From assembly GCF_001654915.1 (NCBI RefSeq), contig NZ_LXEQ01000047.1: DNA of 64,000 bases; one strand, written 5' to 3'. Positions 1 to 12,524 of this stretch are shown piece by piece (the stretch's first letter is position 1; each line of letters opens with the position of its first letter). The DNA comes from Buttiauxella ferragutiae (GTDB lineage: Bacteria > Pseudomonadota > Gammaproteobacteria > Enterobacterales > Enterobacteriaceae). Made by a program: the position numbers and the translations under genes. The notes beneath the pieces are model-generated. The model was not told the origin of the DNA, did no database searches, and was given only the letters and a program-made list of their open reading frames with translations.

Positions 1-242
1 GTCATGCACCGACGGGTACGCCAGTGCGTGTCGACGGCGTGTTAACGCACACTGTCGGGGCGATATCCATGGACATGCTGGCTGTTGACCTCACACCATG
101 CCCACAGGCTGGGATAGGTAGCCCGGTTGAGTTGTGGGGTAACGAGGTTAAAATTGATGATGTCGCTCATGCTGCAGGGACAGTAGGGTACGAACTGATG
201 TGTGCACTGGCACCGCGAGTGCCTGTTGTGACACAGCCTTAA
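1..242 (+). CDS. dadX: Alanine racemase, catabolic (3' end only)
   Basis: C-terminal 79 residues of a PLP-dependent alanine racemase, which interconverts L- and D-alanine during L-alanine catabolism. The reading frame is open from base 3 and the gene starts upstream of the window. The segment MDMLAVDLTP followed by GYELMCAL is the family's conserved C-terminal beta-barrel region, and by recall it matches E. coli DadX closely. It is followed by cvrA on the other strand, as in E. coli. In E. coli dadX is co-transcribed with dadA, which would lie to the left. Confidence 0.93.
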   Translation, partial: HAPTGTPVRVDGVLTHTVGAISMDMLAVDLTPCPQAGIGSPVELWGNEVKIDDVAHAAGTVGYELMCALAPRVPVVTQP

Positions 243-246
243 AAGC

Positions 247-318
247 TGGCGGATGACGCTTACGCTTATCCGCCCTACAAAACGTGGATGCCGGATTAGC
301 GCAAGCGATATCCGACAT
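247..318. repeat. REP pair (BIME) between dadX and cvrA
   Basis: Two imperfect palindromes in opposite orientation: ggcggatgacgc...cttatccgcc near 248-274 and gccggattagcgc...tatccgaca near 289-316. They lie in the convergent dadX/cvrA gap, where REP sequences commonly stabilise or end transcripts. Confidence 0.8.
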
Positions 319-326
319 CCACTTTG

Positions 327-2057
327 TTACTCGGTTTCTTCGCTTTCGACTCTGACACCGATTTTAAGCACCTGGTTATCTTCTTTCTCGGCAACCGTCC
401 AAATCATGCCAGCGAATTCTACCTGGTCACCGACGACCGGCGCTGCACCAAGCATGCCTACCACAAATTCACCCAACGTTTGCTGCGTGTTCACACTGTC
501 ATCCAGCTCAAGCCCATAAATGGTCGCGACATCGGCAAACTGGGCGCTGGCTTCGAGAATAAAGTCCCCAAAGAAGCGCTGATCAAGCGCCACAGGAGGT
601 GACTGGCTAAACATTTTACCGAGTGCAGGCAGATCGCGCTCACGGCCAATAACACAGAGCACATCACCGACTTTCAACCGCGTGCGGTCGCCAGGATTCA
701 TCAGAACATTGTCACGAAACAGTGCCGCTATTCGCGTATCTTTCGGCATTTTCAGGTCGCGCAGGGAGGCACCGATGCACCATTTATCTTCACTCAGCTG
801 ATACACGAACTGTTCCCATGGATTCTCCGGATGAATATCCAGACCGACACGGGAAACCGGCCAACCGACTGGCGGCACCACAACTTTGGCTTTTTTAGCC
901 GCCCAACTCAGAGACGTGCCCTGTAACAACAGCGATACCAGCACCACGAAGAACGCCACATTGAAGAACAAACGAGCATTTTCGAGGCCCGCCATCATCG
1001 GGAATACCGCGAGGATAATTGGCACCGCACCGCGTAATCCTACCCAACTGATAAACACACGTTCACGCAGATTAAAGCCACGGAATGGCAGCAGACCGAG
1101 GAACACAGACAGCGGGCGGGCAAAGAAAATCATCCAGATGGAAAGCAGCAACGCCGGAATGGCAATCGGCAACAAATCAGTAGGGTTCACCAGCAATCCC
1201 AGCACCAGGAACATGCCGATTTGCGCAAACCACGCCAGCCCGTCAAAGTTTTGCAGAATACCAAAGCGGCTGCGAATCGGGCGGTTACCTAACAGGAAAC
1301 CACAAAGATAGACCGCCAGAATCCCACTACCGTTCAGCGCCGTGGTGATGCCAAACACCATAATCCCGCCGCTCAACGCCAGCAACGGATACAAACCTTG
1401 TGGCAAAGTGATGCGGTTGATCATCTGCAACAATAGATAACCGCCGCCGAGGCCGAGCAAAATTCCCAGCCCAAACTGCTGAATAAGATGCACCACGAAC
1501 ATCCAGCTCAAGCCAGTTTGCCCCTGCTGAATCATCTCAATCAGCGTGATGGTCAAAAACACTGCCATCGGATCGTTACTGCCAGATTCAATCTCCAGTG
1601 TGGCGCCAACACGTTCGTTAAGCCCTTTGCCGCCCAGCAATGAAAACACCGCTGCGGCATCGGTTGAGCCGACGATAGCGCCAATCAGTAAGCCTTCGAT
1701 TAAATTAAGATTGAACAGCCAGGCGGCCGCCATACCGGTTAAACCCGATGTTACCAATACGCCAACAGTGGCAAGCGAAAGCGCGGGGCCAAGGGCTACA
1801 CGAAACGAACTGGCCTGGGTGCGCATTCCGCCATCAAGCAGAATTACCGCCAGTGCCAGGTTACTGATCAGATAAGCGAAAGGGTAATTATCAAACGGAA
1901 TGCCACCGATACCGTCGATCCCCGCTAACATACCGATAGCGAGGAAAATAACCAGAATGGGGATACCAAGACGAGAGGAAAAAGAACTTAATAAGATGCT
2001 ACAAGTTACCAATACGGAACCTAAAATAAACAGACTAACGATCGCCCCTGCGTCCAA
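327..2057 (-). CDS. cvrA: Potassium/proton antiporter CvrA (NhaP2)
   Basis: Inner-membrane CPA1-type cation/proton antiporter used in volume and potassium regulation. The first ~390 residues are about a dozen hydrophobic helices with the family's 'ESGSNDPMA' and 'GLRGAVPI' segments. They are followed by a cytoplasmic TrkA-C-like domain (about 400-490) and a CorC/HlyC-like C-terminal domain. I prefer the TTG start at 2057: it aligns with the E. coli N-terminus (family length ~578; here 576) and has an AGGGGA ribosome site upstream. An in-frame ATG at 2096 adds 13 residues but has no ribosome site. Order dadX-cvrA-ldcA is as in E. coli. Confidence 0.93.
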   Translation of the reverse strand: MDAGAIVSLFILGSVLVTCSILLSSFSSRLGIPILVIFLAIGMLAGIDGIGGIPFDNYPFAYLISNLALAVILLDGGMRTQASSFRVALGPALSLATVGVLVTSGLTGMAAAWLFNLNLIEGLLIGAIVGSTDAAAVFSLLGGKGLNERVGATLEIESGSNDPMAVFLTITLIEMIQQGQTGLSWMFVVHLIQQFGLGILLGLGGGYLLLQMINRITLPQGLYPLLALSGGIMVFGITTALNGSGILAVYLCGFLLGNRPIRSRFGILQNFDGLAWFAQIGMFLVLGLLVNPTDLLPIAIPALLLSIWMIFFARPLSVFLGLLPFRGFNLRERVFISWVGLRGAVPIILAVFPMMAGLENARLFFNVAFFVVLVSLLLQGTSLSWAAKKAKVVVPPVGWPVSRVGLDIHPENPWEQFVYQLSEDKWCIGASLRDLKMPKDTRIAALFRDNVLMNPGDRTRLKVGDVLCVIGRERDLPALGKMFSQSPPVALDQRFFGDFILEASAQFADVATIYGLELDDSVNTQQTLGEFVVGMLGAAPVVGDQVEFAGMIWTVAEKEDNQVLKIGVRVESEETE

Positions 2058-2145
2058 AATTATCTTTCCCCTTTTGTCTGTGCCAAACGTGTACATATGT
2101 TAACACGGAAGGCATTGATTAATTGTGCTATCTGCAGGGCGAAAG

Positions 2146-3066
2146 TTACTTTTTTTGCCTCATAACGGGGTGACCACTGACGGTCAGGCTGGCAGTTTGC
2201 CCATCGTGATGCAGTTCACCCCAGGCACCCAGTGGCAGGGTAACTGTTTCGGGTTCATGGCCGAACGGTAAACCCCGCAGGACCGGTATCGATAAGCGTT
2301 GTTGCAACATTTGGCACATTTCGTCGAAATCATACCCGCCATCATAATCACTTAGCGTTGCACCATTAAAACTGCCCAGAATCAGCGCTTTTTGACGCGC
2401 TAAAATCCCTGCGTGATGAAGTTGCAGCAACAAGCGCTCCACGCGGAACGGGTGCTCGTTAATATCTTCAACCACTAAAATACCGCCATCAATAACCTTG
2501 AGCCATGGCGATCCAATCATCGACACCAGCATCGCCAGATTTCCCCCCCACAACGTACCGCTCGCGGTACAGGCTGGCGTAGGGCTTTGCCAGTCCACGG
2601 TAAATTTCGGTTCAGTAATTGCTTGCCAGAAATGCTGCGAGGTGAAGCTATTCAACTCTTCAGCGCCAAAGTTACCGGCAAGCATTGGCCCGCTGAAGGT
2701 AACCGTCCCGGTTTGGGAAAGGAGCGCTAACTGAATAGCGGTGAAATCGCTATGCCCGCAAATGATCGGTGTCCGTTCAGCAAAGGCATGTCCAAGGCTC
2801 GAATAGTCAATCTTTTCAAGCAGACGCGTTGCACCATAGCCGCCGCGTACCGCCAGCACGATATCGCATTCTGACGGCAGTGCAGATAAATCCTGAATAT
2901 CGGCCAGTCGTTGTTCGTCTGTTCCGGCAAAACGCTGGAAGCGTCGCGTCACCACAGACTGGTTCTCAACCCGGTGACCTGCGGCTTTCAAACGTTCGAT
3001 GCCGCGGGCAGCAGCAGCCTGATTAACACAGAATCCAGAGGGGGCAATTAAACGAATCGTCGACAT
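2146..3066 (-). CDS. ldcA: Muramoyltetrapeptide L,D-carboxypeptidase LdcA
   Basis: Cytoplasmic peptidase of family S66 that removes the terminal D-alanine from muropeptide tetrapeptides during peptidoglycan recycling. The 306 residues match the family length. The Ser-Glu-His triad is visible: Ser106 in CGHSDF, Glu200 in VVEDINEHP, His270 in FGHEPET. There is no signal peptide, as expected for a cytosolic recycling enzyme. It runs in the same direction as cvrA and diverges from emtA. It uses a plain ATG start with an AAGGAAAT site upstream. Confidence 0.95.
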   Translation of the reverse strand: MSTIRLIAPSGFCVNQAAAARGIERLKAAGHRVENQSVVTRRFQRFAGTDEQRLADIQDLSALPSECDIVLAVRGGYGATRLLEKIDYSSLGHAFAERTPIICGHSDFTAIQLALLSQTGTVTFSGPMLAGNFGAEELNSFTSQHFWQAITEPKFTVDWQSPTPACTASGTLWGGNLAMLVSMIGSPWLKVIDGGILVVEDINEHPFRVERLLLQLHHAGILARQKALILGSFNGATLSDYDGGYDFDEMCQMLQQRLSIPVLRGLPFGHEPETVTLPLGAWGELHHDGQTASLTVSGHPVMRQKK

Positions 3067-3179
3067 GGCATTTCCTTGCGTAAAGTGAATTAGTTATCAT
3101 GCCGCTTGAAACGGTGGTTGTCACCCGTCGACAACGACGAATCGCGGTAACTACGGCTTAGTAATATAAGGATAGATGC

Positions 3180-3788
3180 GTGAATATAAGATGGCTGATT
3201 GTATTGGTTCTGGTATTAGCGGGTTGTTCGAGCCACACAACCAAACAACCCGAGTGGGATCCAACAAAACCGGTACAACGCGCATTAACATGGATGCCAA
3301 TTACCGAACAAGCGGCAAAAGAGTGGGGTGTAAGTCCACGCGTGGTGACAGCCATTATCGCTGTGGAGTCCGGCGGTAACCCTGCGCTGGTCAGTAAATC
3401 CAATGCTGTGGGTCTGATGCAGATTAAAGCCTCAACAGCTGGCAAAGATGTTTATCGCCATCTGGGGTGGGGCGGGCAGCCGTCAACCAGTGAGCTGAAA
3501 GACCCGGCTCGTAACATCTCAATTGGTACTGCGTATTTGAGCATTCTCGAACACGGCATTCTGGCCGGTATTGAGGACCCGGAAACGATGCAATATGCGT
3601 TACTGGCCTCGTATGCTAACGGTGCGGGGGCATTGCTCAGGACGTTCTCCTCAGATCGCAAAAAGGCCATTGATGAGATCAATGACCTAAGCCCAGACGA
3701 GTTTTACCAGTACATCGCGAAGAACCACCCGGCACCACAGGCACCACGGTATTTGTATAAGGTCTCTAAAGCGTTAAACGCGATGTAA
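3180..3788 (+). CDS. emtA: Membrane-bound endo-type lytic transglycosylase EmtA
   Basis: Outer-membrane lipoprotein that cleaves glycan strands of peptidoglycan endolytically. The GTG start gives a short signal with lipobox LAGC (Cys16). The SLT domain follows, with catalytic Glu63 in AVESGGNP and the substrate-groove segments GLMQIKAST and SYANGAGALL. The length of 202 residues compares with 203 in E. coli (MltE). No good ATG lies nearby and the GTG follows an AAGGATAG site, so the GTG start is well supported. Next to ldcA, it links cell-wall turnover with muropeptide recycling. Confidence 0.95.
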   Translation: MNIRWLIVLVLVLAGCSSHTTKQPEWDPTKPVQRALTWMPITEQAAKEWGVSPRVVTAIIAVESGGNPALVSKSNAVGLMQIKASTAGKDVYRHLGWGGQPSTSELKDPARNISIGTAYLSILEHGILAGIEDPETMQYALLASYANGAGALLRTFSSDRKKAIDEINDLSPDEFYQYIAKNHPAPQAPRYLYKVSKALNAM

Positions 3789-3805
3789 CTGTCCGATGAG
3801 TTTTG

Positions 3806-4549
3806 CTATTTCACCCGGCCTGCTTTCTCGCGGGCCGACCGTTCCAGCGAGAAAATAATACGCTGCAATTCGCGCTGCACGGCGGGGTTAACGTTAAGAA
3901 AGCGGAAACTCAGGCGCGGGGTGCTGACAGTCTGGTTTTTACTGTCGATCACTTTCCGCTCAGATAAGGTGATCAACTGCATATCAAAATGGAATTTCCC
4001 CCACTGTACTAAATCGAGTTCCACCTGAGAAAAACGCATCCCATCTTTCAGCCCTTCCGGCAGTGGGCCATCAACCAATGCACCCATTCCACCTAATGAC
4101 AAATCACACAGCCTGAACCGGAAGGGAGAACCATCGGGTAGCGTTGTGTTGCACAAATAATACGGCTGCAAGGGGGCTGAAATTCGGAAGTACTCGCGGC
4201 GTTGAACAAACCATAAAGCCGGTGGAATAGGGGCGTGGAATGCCGGTAAGTTCAGGTAATTTATCGCCGTGATTTTCGGCAAGATAAATTCAACCTTCGC
4301 CCCTTCGGTTTCTGCGGTGAATTGAATGTTTGCTGCTTTCTGCGCGCCCTGGTTTTCCTGCGCCTGGCTACCAAAATCCACAATCAAACCTGCCGCAGTG
4401 ACCTCAAGAATCTTGCTGATGAATTGCCCGGATTGCCAGCTCAGACGAATCGGTACCTGCTTTTTATGGAGATCACGTAACACGCCTAATACTGCCAGAG
4501 GACTTTGTTTCAGAAACTGCTCGTTATAGTTACTCAAGGCCAGGTCCAT
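3806..4549 (-). CDS. ycgR: Flagellar brake protein YcgR (PilZ, c-di-GMP)
   Basis: Cyclic-di-GMP effector that binds the flagellar motor and slows swimming. It has an N-terminal YcgR domain and a C-terminal PilZ domain. The PilZ c-di-GMP motifs are visible: RREYFR (RxxxR) and DLSLGGMG (DxSxxG). The longest frame begins at 4588, but that ATG lies inside the -10 of a clear sigma-28 promoter, so it cannot be the start. I annotate the ATG at 4549. A TTG at 4537 (encoding start-SNYNEQF) gives 243 residues and aligns best with E. coli (244). The flagellar promoter shows it is a class 3 flagellar gene. Confidence 0.93.
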   Translation of the reverse strand: MDLALSNYNEQFLKQSPLAVLGVLRDLHKKQVPIRLSWQSGQFISKILEVTAAGLIVDFGSQAQENQGAQKAANIQFTAETEGAKVEFILPKITAINYLNLPAFHAPIPPALWFVQRREYFRISAPLQPYYLCNTTLPDGSPFRFRLCDLSLGGMGALVDGPLPEGLKDGMRFSQVELDLVQWGKFHFDMQLITLSERKVIDSKNQTVSTPRLSFRFLNVNPAVQRELQRIIFSLERSAREKAGRVK

Positions 4550-4576
4550 GTTGTGTTTTGAAAGCTGTAAGAAACT

Positions 4577-4603
4577 ATATCGGCACAAAAATGAAAAACT
4601 TAA
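4577..4603 (-). promoter_or_regulatory. Sigma-28 (FliA) promoter of ycgR
   Basis: On the minus strand: TTAAGTTT, an 11-base spacer, then GCCGATAT. This is almost the FliA consensus TAAAGTTT-N11-GCCGATAA. Transcription would begin roughly at 4565-4570, just upstream of the proposed ycgR starts. Confidence 0.88.
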
Positions 4604-4769
4604 GATAAATCTCGGTTTTTTATCTTCACAAATTCAATATGTTGGTGACGTCAGTCACATTTTTCTAACACTTGATTATACTTAGCGTACCGACAAACAG
4701 AAGCCGTGGTCATGTTGACGTGGATTCTGACTTGTTACGACCAACACAATAATGAAGAGGACGTTTAAC

Positions 4770-5021
4770 ATGGGTATTCTGGCCTGGATTATTTTCGGTT
4801 TGATAGCGGGTGTTATTGCAAAACTTCTTATGCCTGGTCGAGACGGTGGTGGTTTTATCCTTACCTGTATTTTAGGGATCATCGGTGCCGTTGTAGGGGG
4901 CTGGATAGCGACATTTCTTCATATTGGTGGCAGTGTTACGGGCTTCAACTTACCGAGTTTCCTGGTTGCCGTTGCGGGCGCGATTATTGTGCTAATTATT
5001 TACCGCATGGTTCGACGATAA
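4770..5021 (+). CDS. ymgE: GlsB/YeaQ/YmgE family small membrane protein
   Basis: Small inner-membrane protein of 83 residues with three hydrophobic segments and the family's glycine-rich motif GRDGGGF. It is also called a transglycosylase-associated protein; its precise function is unknown and it is often stress-induced. The start at 4770 (MGILAWIIFG) matches family N-termini and has a GAGG site nine bases upstream. The upstream in-frame ATG at 4752 adds six untypical residues. Position after ycgR matches E. coli. In E. coli treA follows shortly; here about 11 kb of other genes intervene. Confidence 0.9.
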   Translation: MGILAWIIFGLIAGVIAKLLMPGRDGGGFILTCILGIIGAVVGGWIATFLHIGGSVTGFNLPSFLVAVAGAIIVLIIYRMVRR

Positions 5022-5032
5022 TTTGTGCAAAT

Positions 5033-5103
5033 GGTGGATGACGCTGGCGCTTATCCCACCTACAACTACTTTTGTAGGTCGGGTAAGCGTAGCGTCACCC
5101 GAC
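5033..5103. repeat. REP pair after ymgE
   Basis: Two opposed REP palindromes: tggatgacgctggcgcttatcc near 5036, and gtcgggtaagcgtagcgtca near 5078 ending in cccgaca. They lie in the convergent ymgE/ygjK gap, ahead of a terminator. Confidence 0.8.
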
Positions 5104-5118
5104 AAAAGCTATTCTCAG

Positions 5119-5144
5119 CGGCCCCATTTCTGGGGCCGTTTCAT
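5119..5144 (+). terminator. Rho-independent terminator after ymgE
   Basis: Perfect 8-bp stem CGGCCCCA / TGGGGCCG with a TTTC loop, followed by TTTCATGTTT on the plus strand. It lies between the convergent ymgE and ygjK genes. The T-rich tail favours use by ymgE. Confidence 0.85.
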
Positions 5145-5146
5145 GT

Positions 5147-7519
5147 TTACTGTTTTTGCGTAAAGAAGTCGTTGTACAGCATATAAAGATGCGCGGCACT
5201 CCATGAGAAGTTAGGTGCGCCTTGTTGTTCACCGGTTAGTGGATTGTAGTTCTCACGAATTGGCCCGTCGGTAATCAGCCCGTTAGCATGCGCAAAGAAG
5301 CGGTTAGCCATTTCGACCGCATCAGCACGATAACCATAGCGTTCCATCCCTTTCAGCCCGAAGTAGAACTGATCCACCCACACGCGTCCGCGCCAGTAAA
5401 TATCTGGCCCGAATGCCGGATTGGTGAGGGCTGCGGTGCCCAAAGGCACGTAAGTGTTGAACTCTTTCGGGTCTTTCATCACCTTAACCACGGCGTCGGC
5501 ATGTGGCTGGGTGGCGGCACCGTTAAATAACGGTGACCAGCCTTCCGGCCCTTTGCCACGTGCGACGATAGGTTTCCCCGCGCAGCCATTTGCCAGCGGT
5601 TTATCCTCAATGCGGATGTCGTAATAGAAGCCGGTCGCGTCGTCGAACATACAGGTGTTAATGTAATCAGCCAGTTTTTTGGCGTGACCACGGAATTTCT
5701 GCGCATCATCCTTTTTGCCCAGAATATCGGCCATTTCCGCCAGGTAACTACTGTCGCTGTACATGTAGCTGGCCTGATCAACCGACTCCTGGAGCAACGA
5801 ATAGCCCAGCAAAGTGCCATCTGGCGCGCGGTTTTCCGCGAACAGCACCTGCCAGTCTTCGCGCTTACCGCCTTTATCCAGATAACGCTGCAACTGGTCT
5901 GGTTCAATAAAACCAAATGCCGCTGCACCATCACGCCCTGATTCCCAGGCTGCCGCCACCTGCGCCGGAATATCGATGCTGTCATACTTTCCGCTGCGTA
6001 ACACGCGGTTGTAATTCTCCAGACCGACCATTTTTTGCTCTTTGTTGCCGCGTTTCACGGTAAATATCATCTCGCCATTGGCGGTGTTATGCGCTTTGTC
6101 GCGAGTCGCGCCGTATTCCGGCACACCGTTGTGGTTATGGTCGCGGTTGCGTAACCACCAGTCATGATAAGCCACCAGATGCGGATACATCTCTTCCAGC
6201 CAGGCTTTATCGGCGGTGGTTTTATACACTTCCATCACTGACCAGGCGGCGAGACTTGGCTTGGTATTGCGTTCGTTCCAGTTGCTACCATCGCCCCCGC
6301 GCTCTGGGTTGGTGTTATACGCCAGCAGATCCGGCACAAAGCCCACATCCCAGGGGCGCACAGGGTCATCAGCCAGGATTTGCCAGGCAAATACGGCGCG
6401 GATGTTATCTTTTGCCACATCCGGGTTGAAATGCGCCATCGCGTAAGCCTGTTTCCAGGTGTCCCACGGCCAGGTCTGGTTACCGGAGAACCAACGTCCG
6501 GTCACCGATGGCGTCACGGAGTCGAACTTCATCGCTCCGGCAACACCGCGCCAGTTGCCATTGAGCGTCTCAATCGATTTCACTGCAACGCGAGTCTGAG
6601 CCGCTGTGGCATCAGGGTTGTTTAATCCTTTCTTCAGATAACCTTCCCAGCGTTGTTCCGAGGCGCTGAGATACGGTTGCGGATGCTGAAGAATATCGGT
6701 GATTTTGGTTTGTTCTTTTTGCACTTCCGCCGCATTCAGCAGGTGCGAGTAGGTAGTATAAATAGTGGTGGAACGGGCAATATTCGCCTTTGCCACAAAA
6801 CTATGCCCGTTGATTTGCGTGCTCATCGGTAGCGTTTTGTGGATTTGGTATTGCGACTCGCCAGACGTCATCAGATTAGAGTCGGAGCGCACTTTACCAA
6901 AGCTCACGTTCAGTCCGTCTTGGGTGGCGTGTAGTGTGCGGTCATATGCAGGGAATGCCTGGTCAATCGTCTCGTTTGACTGCGTTTTCTGTTCCTGTAG
7001 ATGGTATTTTTCCAGCAACTGCCCATCCCACACCAGCTCAAGCGGCGTGTCGGTGGTGATTTCTGTCGCCAGTAAAGAGGTGCGGGAAGTGACAAAACGC
7101 AGCGTCATTTTTACCGTCACACCAGGGGCGGAGAGCGTTTGAATCAAAGCCCCAGGAATACTGTACGCCTGCATGGTGAACGCCACTTTCTCACCGTTTT
7201 TATACACGCTCAGGCGGTCGAAATTATTCGCCATAAAGTTGATGTACTCTTCGGTCAGTAGCGCCGGCCCCGGGAATCCGCCCATACCTTCGCTGTTTGC
7301 GGGCAGCAAATGCCCGTGCCACGCACCATCATCAAACAGCGGGTTAAAGCGCTGATGCTCATCAAAATCGTAATCGAGCATCGCTTGCGGCGCGCCTGTG
7401 CGGTCAATAACGTTGTGGAACTGATTAGCTTTGAGGGTTGTCGAGTCATGGTCTGTTGACTGACATCCCGACAACGCGAGCAACACCGCCAGTGGGGCAA
7501 GTCGAAGTACTGGTTTCAT
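5147..7519 (-). CDS. ygjK: GH63 glucosidase YgjK, lipoprotein form
   Basis: Glycoside hydrolase family 63 alpha-glucosidase-like enzyme, recognised by near end-to-end similarity to E. coli YgjK (790 vs 783 residues). It includes WPWDTWKQA, ERGGDGSNWNERNTKPS, NRDHNHNGVPEYG and YWRGRVWVDQFYFG, the regions holding the catalytic acid and base. Unlike my recollection of E. coli YgjK, which has an ordinary cleaved signal, this protein begins with a lipoprotein signal: LALSGC with Cys19 followed by Gln-Ser, which predicts outer-membrane anchoring. It is divergent from ebgR. In E. coli ygjK lies downstream of ebgC-ygjI-ygjJ; here ygjJ is absent and ygjK has moved upstream. Confidence 0.92.
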   Translation of the reverse strand: MKPVLRLAPLAVLLALSGCQSTDHDSTTLKANQFHNVIDRTGAPQAMLDYDFDEHQRFNPLFDDGAWHGHLLPANSEGMGGFPGPALLTEEYINFMANNFDRLSVYKNGEKVAFTMQAYSIPGALIQTLSAPGVTVKMTLRFVTSRTSLLATEITTDTPLELVWDGQLLEKYHLQEQKTQSNETIDQAFPAYDRTLHATQDGLNVSFGKVRSDSNLMTSGESQYQIHKTLPMSTQINGHSFVAKANIARSTTIYTTYSHLLNAAEVQKEQTKITDILQHPQPYLSASEQRWEGYLKKGLNNPDATAAQTRVAVKSIETLNGNWRGVAGAMKFDSVTPSVTGRWFSGNQTWPWDTWKQAYAMAHFNPDVAKDNIRAVFAWQILADDPVRPWDVGFVPDLLAYNTNPERGGDGSNWNERNTKPSLAAWSVMEVYKTTADKAWLEEMYPHLVAYHDWWLRNRDHNHNGVPEYGATRDKAHNTANGEMIFTVKRGNKEQKMVGLENYNRVLRSGKYDSIDIPAQVAAAWESGRDGAAAFGFIEPDQLQRYLDKGGKREDWQVLFAENRAPDGTLLGYSLLQESVDQASYMYSDSSYLAEMADILGKKDDAQKFRGHAKKLADYINTCMFDDATGFYYDIRIEDKPLANGCAGKPIVARGKGPEGWSPLFNGAATQPHADAVVKVMKDPKEFNTYVPLGTAALTNPAFGPDIYWRGRVWVDQFYFGLKGMERYGYRADAVEMANRFFAHANGLITDGPIRENYNPLTGEQQGAPNFSWSAAHLYMLYNDFFTQKQ

Positions 7520-7767
7520 GCCGTTTCCTTACCAATAAAAGAGTGCATCAGAAGTATCGAATGGTTATGCCGTTTGCTTGCATTATTGTTACGGCAGGGT
7601 AACGGTAGTTATCTTAGATAATATTTTACTAAAAAATACACTTGAAGCAGCAAAGCGATAGCTGGCTCACAACTTCAGATTGCCGTGAAACAGGTTAAAC
7701 GAATGGGTATACACGGGTCAGTTATGACATTAAGCTGTTGTTTTCATCAGGTGATTATTGGGGTGTT
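7520..7767. promoter_or_regulatory. ygjK/ebgR divergent control region with EbgR-like half-site
   Basis: This 248-base divergent gap holds no gene. At 7623-7634 lies ATTTTACTAAAA, the reverse complement of the TTTTAGTAAA(A/T) element found twice upstream of ebgA. It may let EbgR act on ygjK and on itself. No strong sigma-70 hexamers stand out. Confidence 0.4.
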
Positions 7768-8751
7768 ATGGCTACATTGAAGGAAATTGCTGAGGCGGCT
7801 CAGGTCTCTGTGGCGACCGTTTCACGCGTGCTCAATGACGACCCGAGTTTGAGCGTCAAAACACAGACTCGGCAAAAAATCCTCGAAGCCGCAGAAAGAC
7901 TGGAATACAAAGTCCCCAGCGCGAAACGGCAGGCAAGTCAGCGGCTGACGTTTGCGGCACTGTATACCCACGGACAAGAGCTCGAGATTAATGACCCCTA
8001 TTATCTGGCGATGCGCTATGGCATTGAAACACAATGCGAAAAATTAGGCATTACTCTGGTTTCTTGTTACGACTTTAAAAGCGAACGTCCGGTTGTTGCC
8101 GCCGTCGATGGTTTACTAATAATTGGTAAACCTCTGCCAGTTGCCAGGGCATGGCTTGATCAACAAGAACTCCCTCTGGTGTTCCTTGATGGCGTGACTG
8201 ATGATCCTCGTTTTGATTGCGTTAACGTGGACTTGTACAAAATCAGCCGTAAAGTTATCGATTACTTCATCTCGCGCGGCTATATGCGGATTGGTTTTAT
8301 TGGTGGCCGCGATGACCCAGCCTATGCCGACCAGCGTGAAGAAGCTTTCGTAGAGTATGGGCGTAGTAAGAAAGTGGTCAGCGCAAAAGATGTTTATTAC
8401 GGCGACTTTAGCAGCCAGTCTGGCTACCAGTGCGCGTTGAAAATGCTTGCTACATCAGGTGATTACCCGCCAGCGTTGTTCGTTGCCACCGACTCCATTG
8501 CCATTGGTGTGTTGCGTGCATTGCATGAACACGGGGTTAAAGTCCCGCAGCAAATGGCGTTAATCAGCGTTAACGATATTCCTACCGCACGCTTTGTTTT
8601 CCCCGCGTTGTCTACCGTGCGTATCCATTCTGAAACGATGGGTGCCCAGGCGGTAAATCTTTTAATGGAACGCCTGCGTGATGAACGTACTATTCCGCTC
8701 TCGGTGTTTGTCCCAAGCTCGTTGCAGTTGCGAGATACTACAACCTCATAA
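7768..8751 (+). CDS. ebgR: LacI-family repressor of the ebg operon
   Basis: LacI/GalR transcription factor of 327 residues. The N-terminal HTH reads TLKEIAEAAQVSVATVSRVL. The periplasmic-binding-protein-like sensor domain contains EINDPYYLAMRYGIETQCEKLG and VATDSIAIGVLRALHE, both nearly identical to recalled E. coli EbgR. I take the ATG at 7768 (MATLKEIA) because it matches EbgR and has GGGGTG upstream; the frame runs ten residues further to 7738. It is expected to repress ebgAC and to be relieved by beta-galactosides. It lies in the same orientation as ebgA, separated by a repeat element and palindromic operators. Confidence 0.92.
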   Translation: MATLKEIAEAAQVSVATVSRVLNDDPSLSVKTQTRQKILEAAERLEYKVPSAKRQASQRLTFAALYTHGQELEINDPYYLAMRYGIETQCEKLGITLVSCYDFKSERPVVAAVDGLLIIGKPLPVARAWLDQQELPLVFLDGVTDDPRFDCVNVDLYKISRKVIDYFISRGYMRIGFIGGRDDPAYADQREEAFVEYGRSKKVVSAKDVYYGDFSSQSGYQCALKMLATSGDYPPALFVATDSIAIGVLRALHEHGVKVPQQMALISVNDIPTARFVFPALSTVRIHSETMGAQAVNLLMERLRDERTIPLSVFVPSSLQLRDTTTS

Positions 8752-8756
8752 AATCC

Positions 8757-8878
8757 CCGTCATTCTTCAAGCCGCAGATACGTTGGCTTTCCTCGCTCAC
8801 CCCAGTCACTTACTTGAGTAAGCTCCTGGGGACTCACTGCGTTGCCGCCTTTCTGCAACTCGAATTATTTAGGGGATT
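8757..8878. repeat. ~120-bp palindromic intergenic repeat between ebgR and ebgA
   Basis: Nested inverted repeats: the core is ACCCCAG-tca-CTTACT-tg-AGTAAG-ctc-CTGGGG (about 8802-8832), and the outer arms near 8762-8778 and 8857-8873 pair imperfectly (CAAGCCGCAGA vs TCTGCAACTCG). I recall the same string, with 'CACTTACTTGAGTAAGCTCC', in intergenic regions of many Enterobacteriaceae and Yersinia. No protein is encoded. As RNA it would form a long hairpin and could separate ebgR from ebgA transcription. Confidence 0.7.
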
Positions 8879-8904
8879 GGCTCTATTATTGTGATCCCCT
8901 CGTC

Positions 8905-12506
<3,602 letters not shown>

Positions 12507-12524
12507 GGTGTTAAGCACCGCTTA

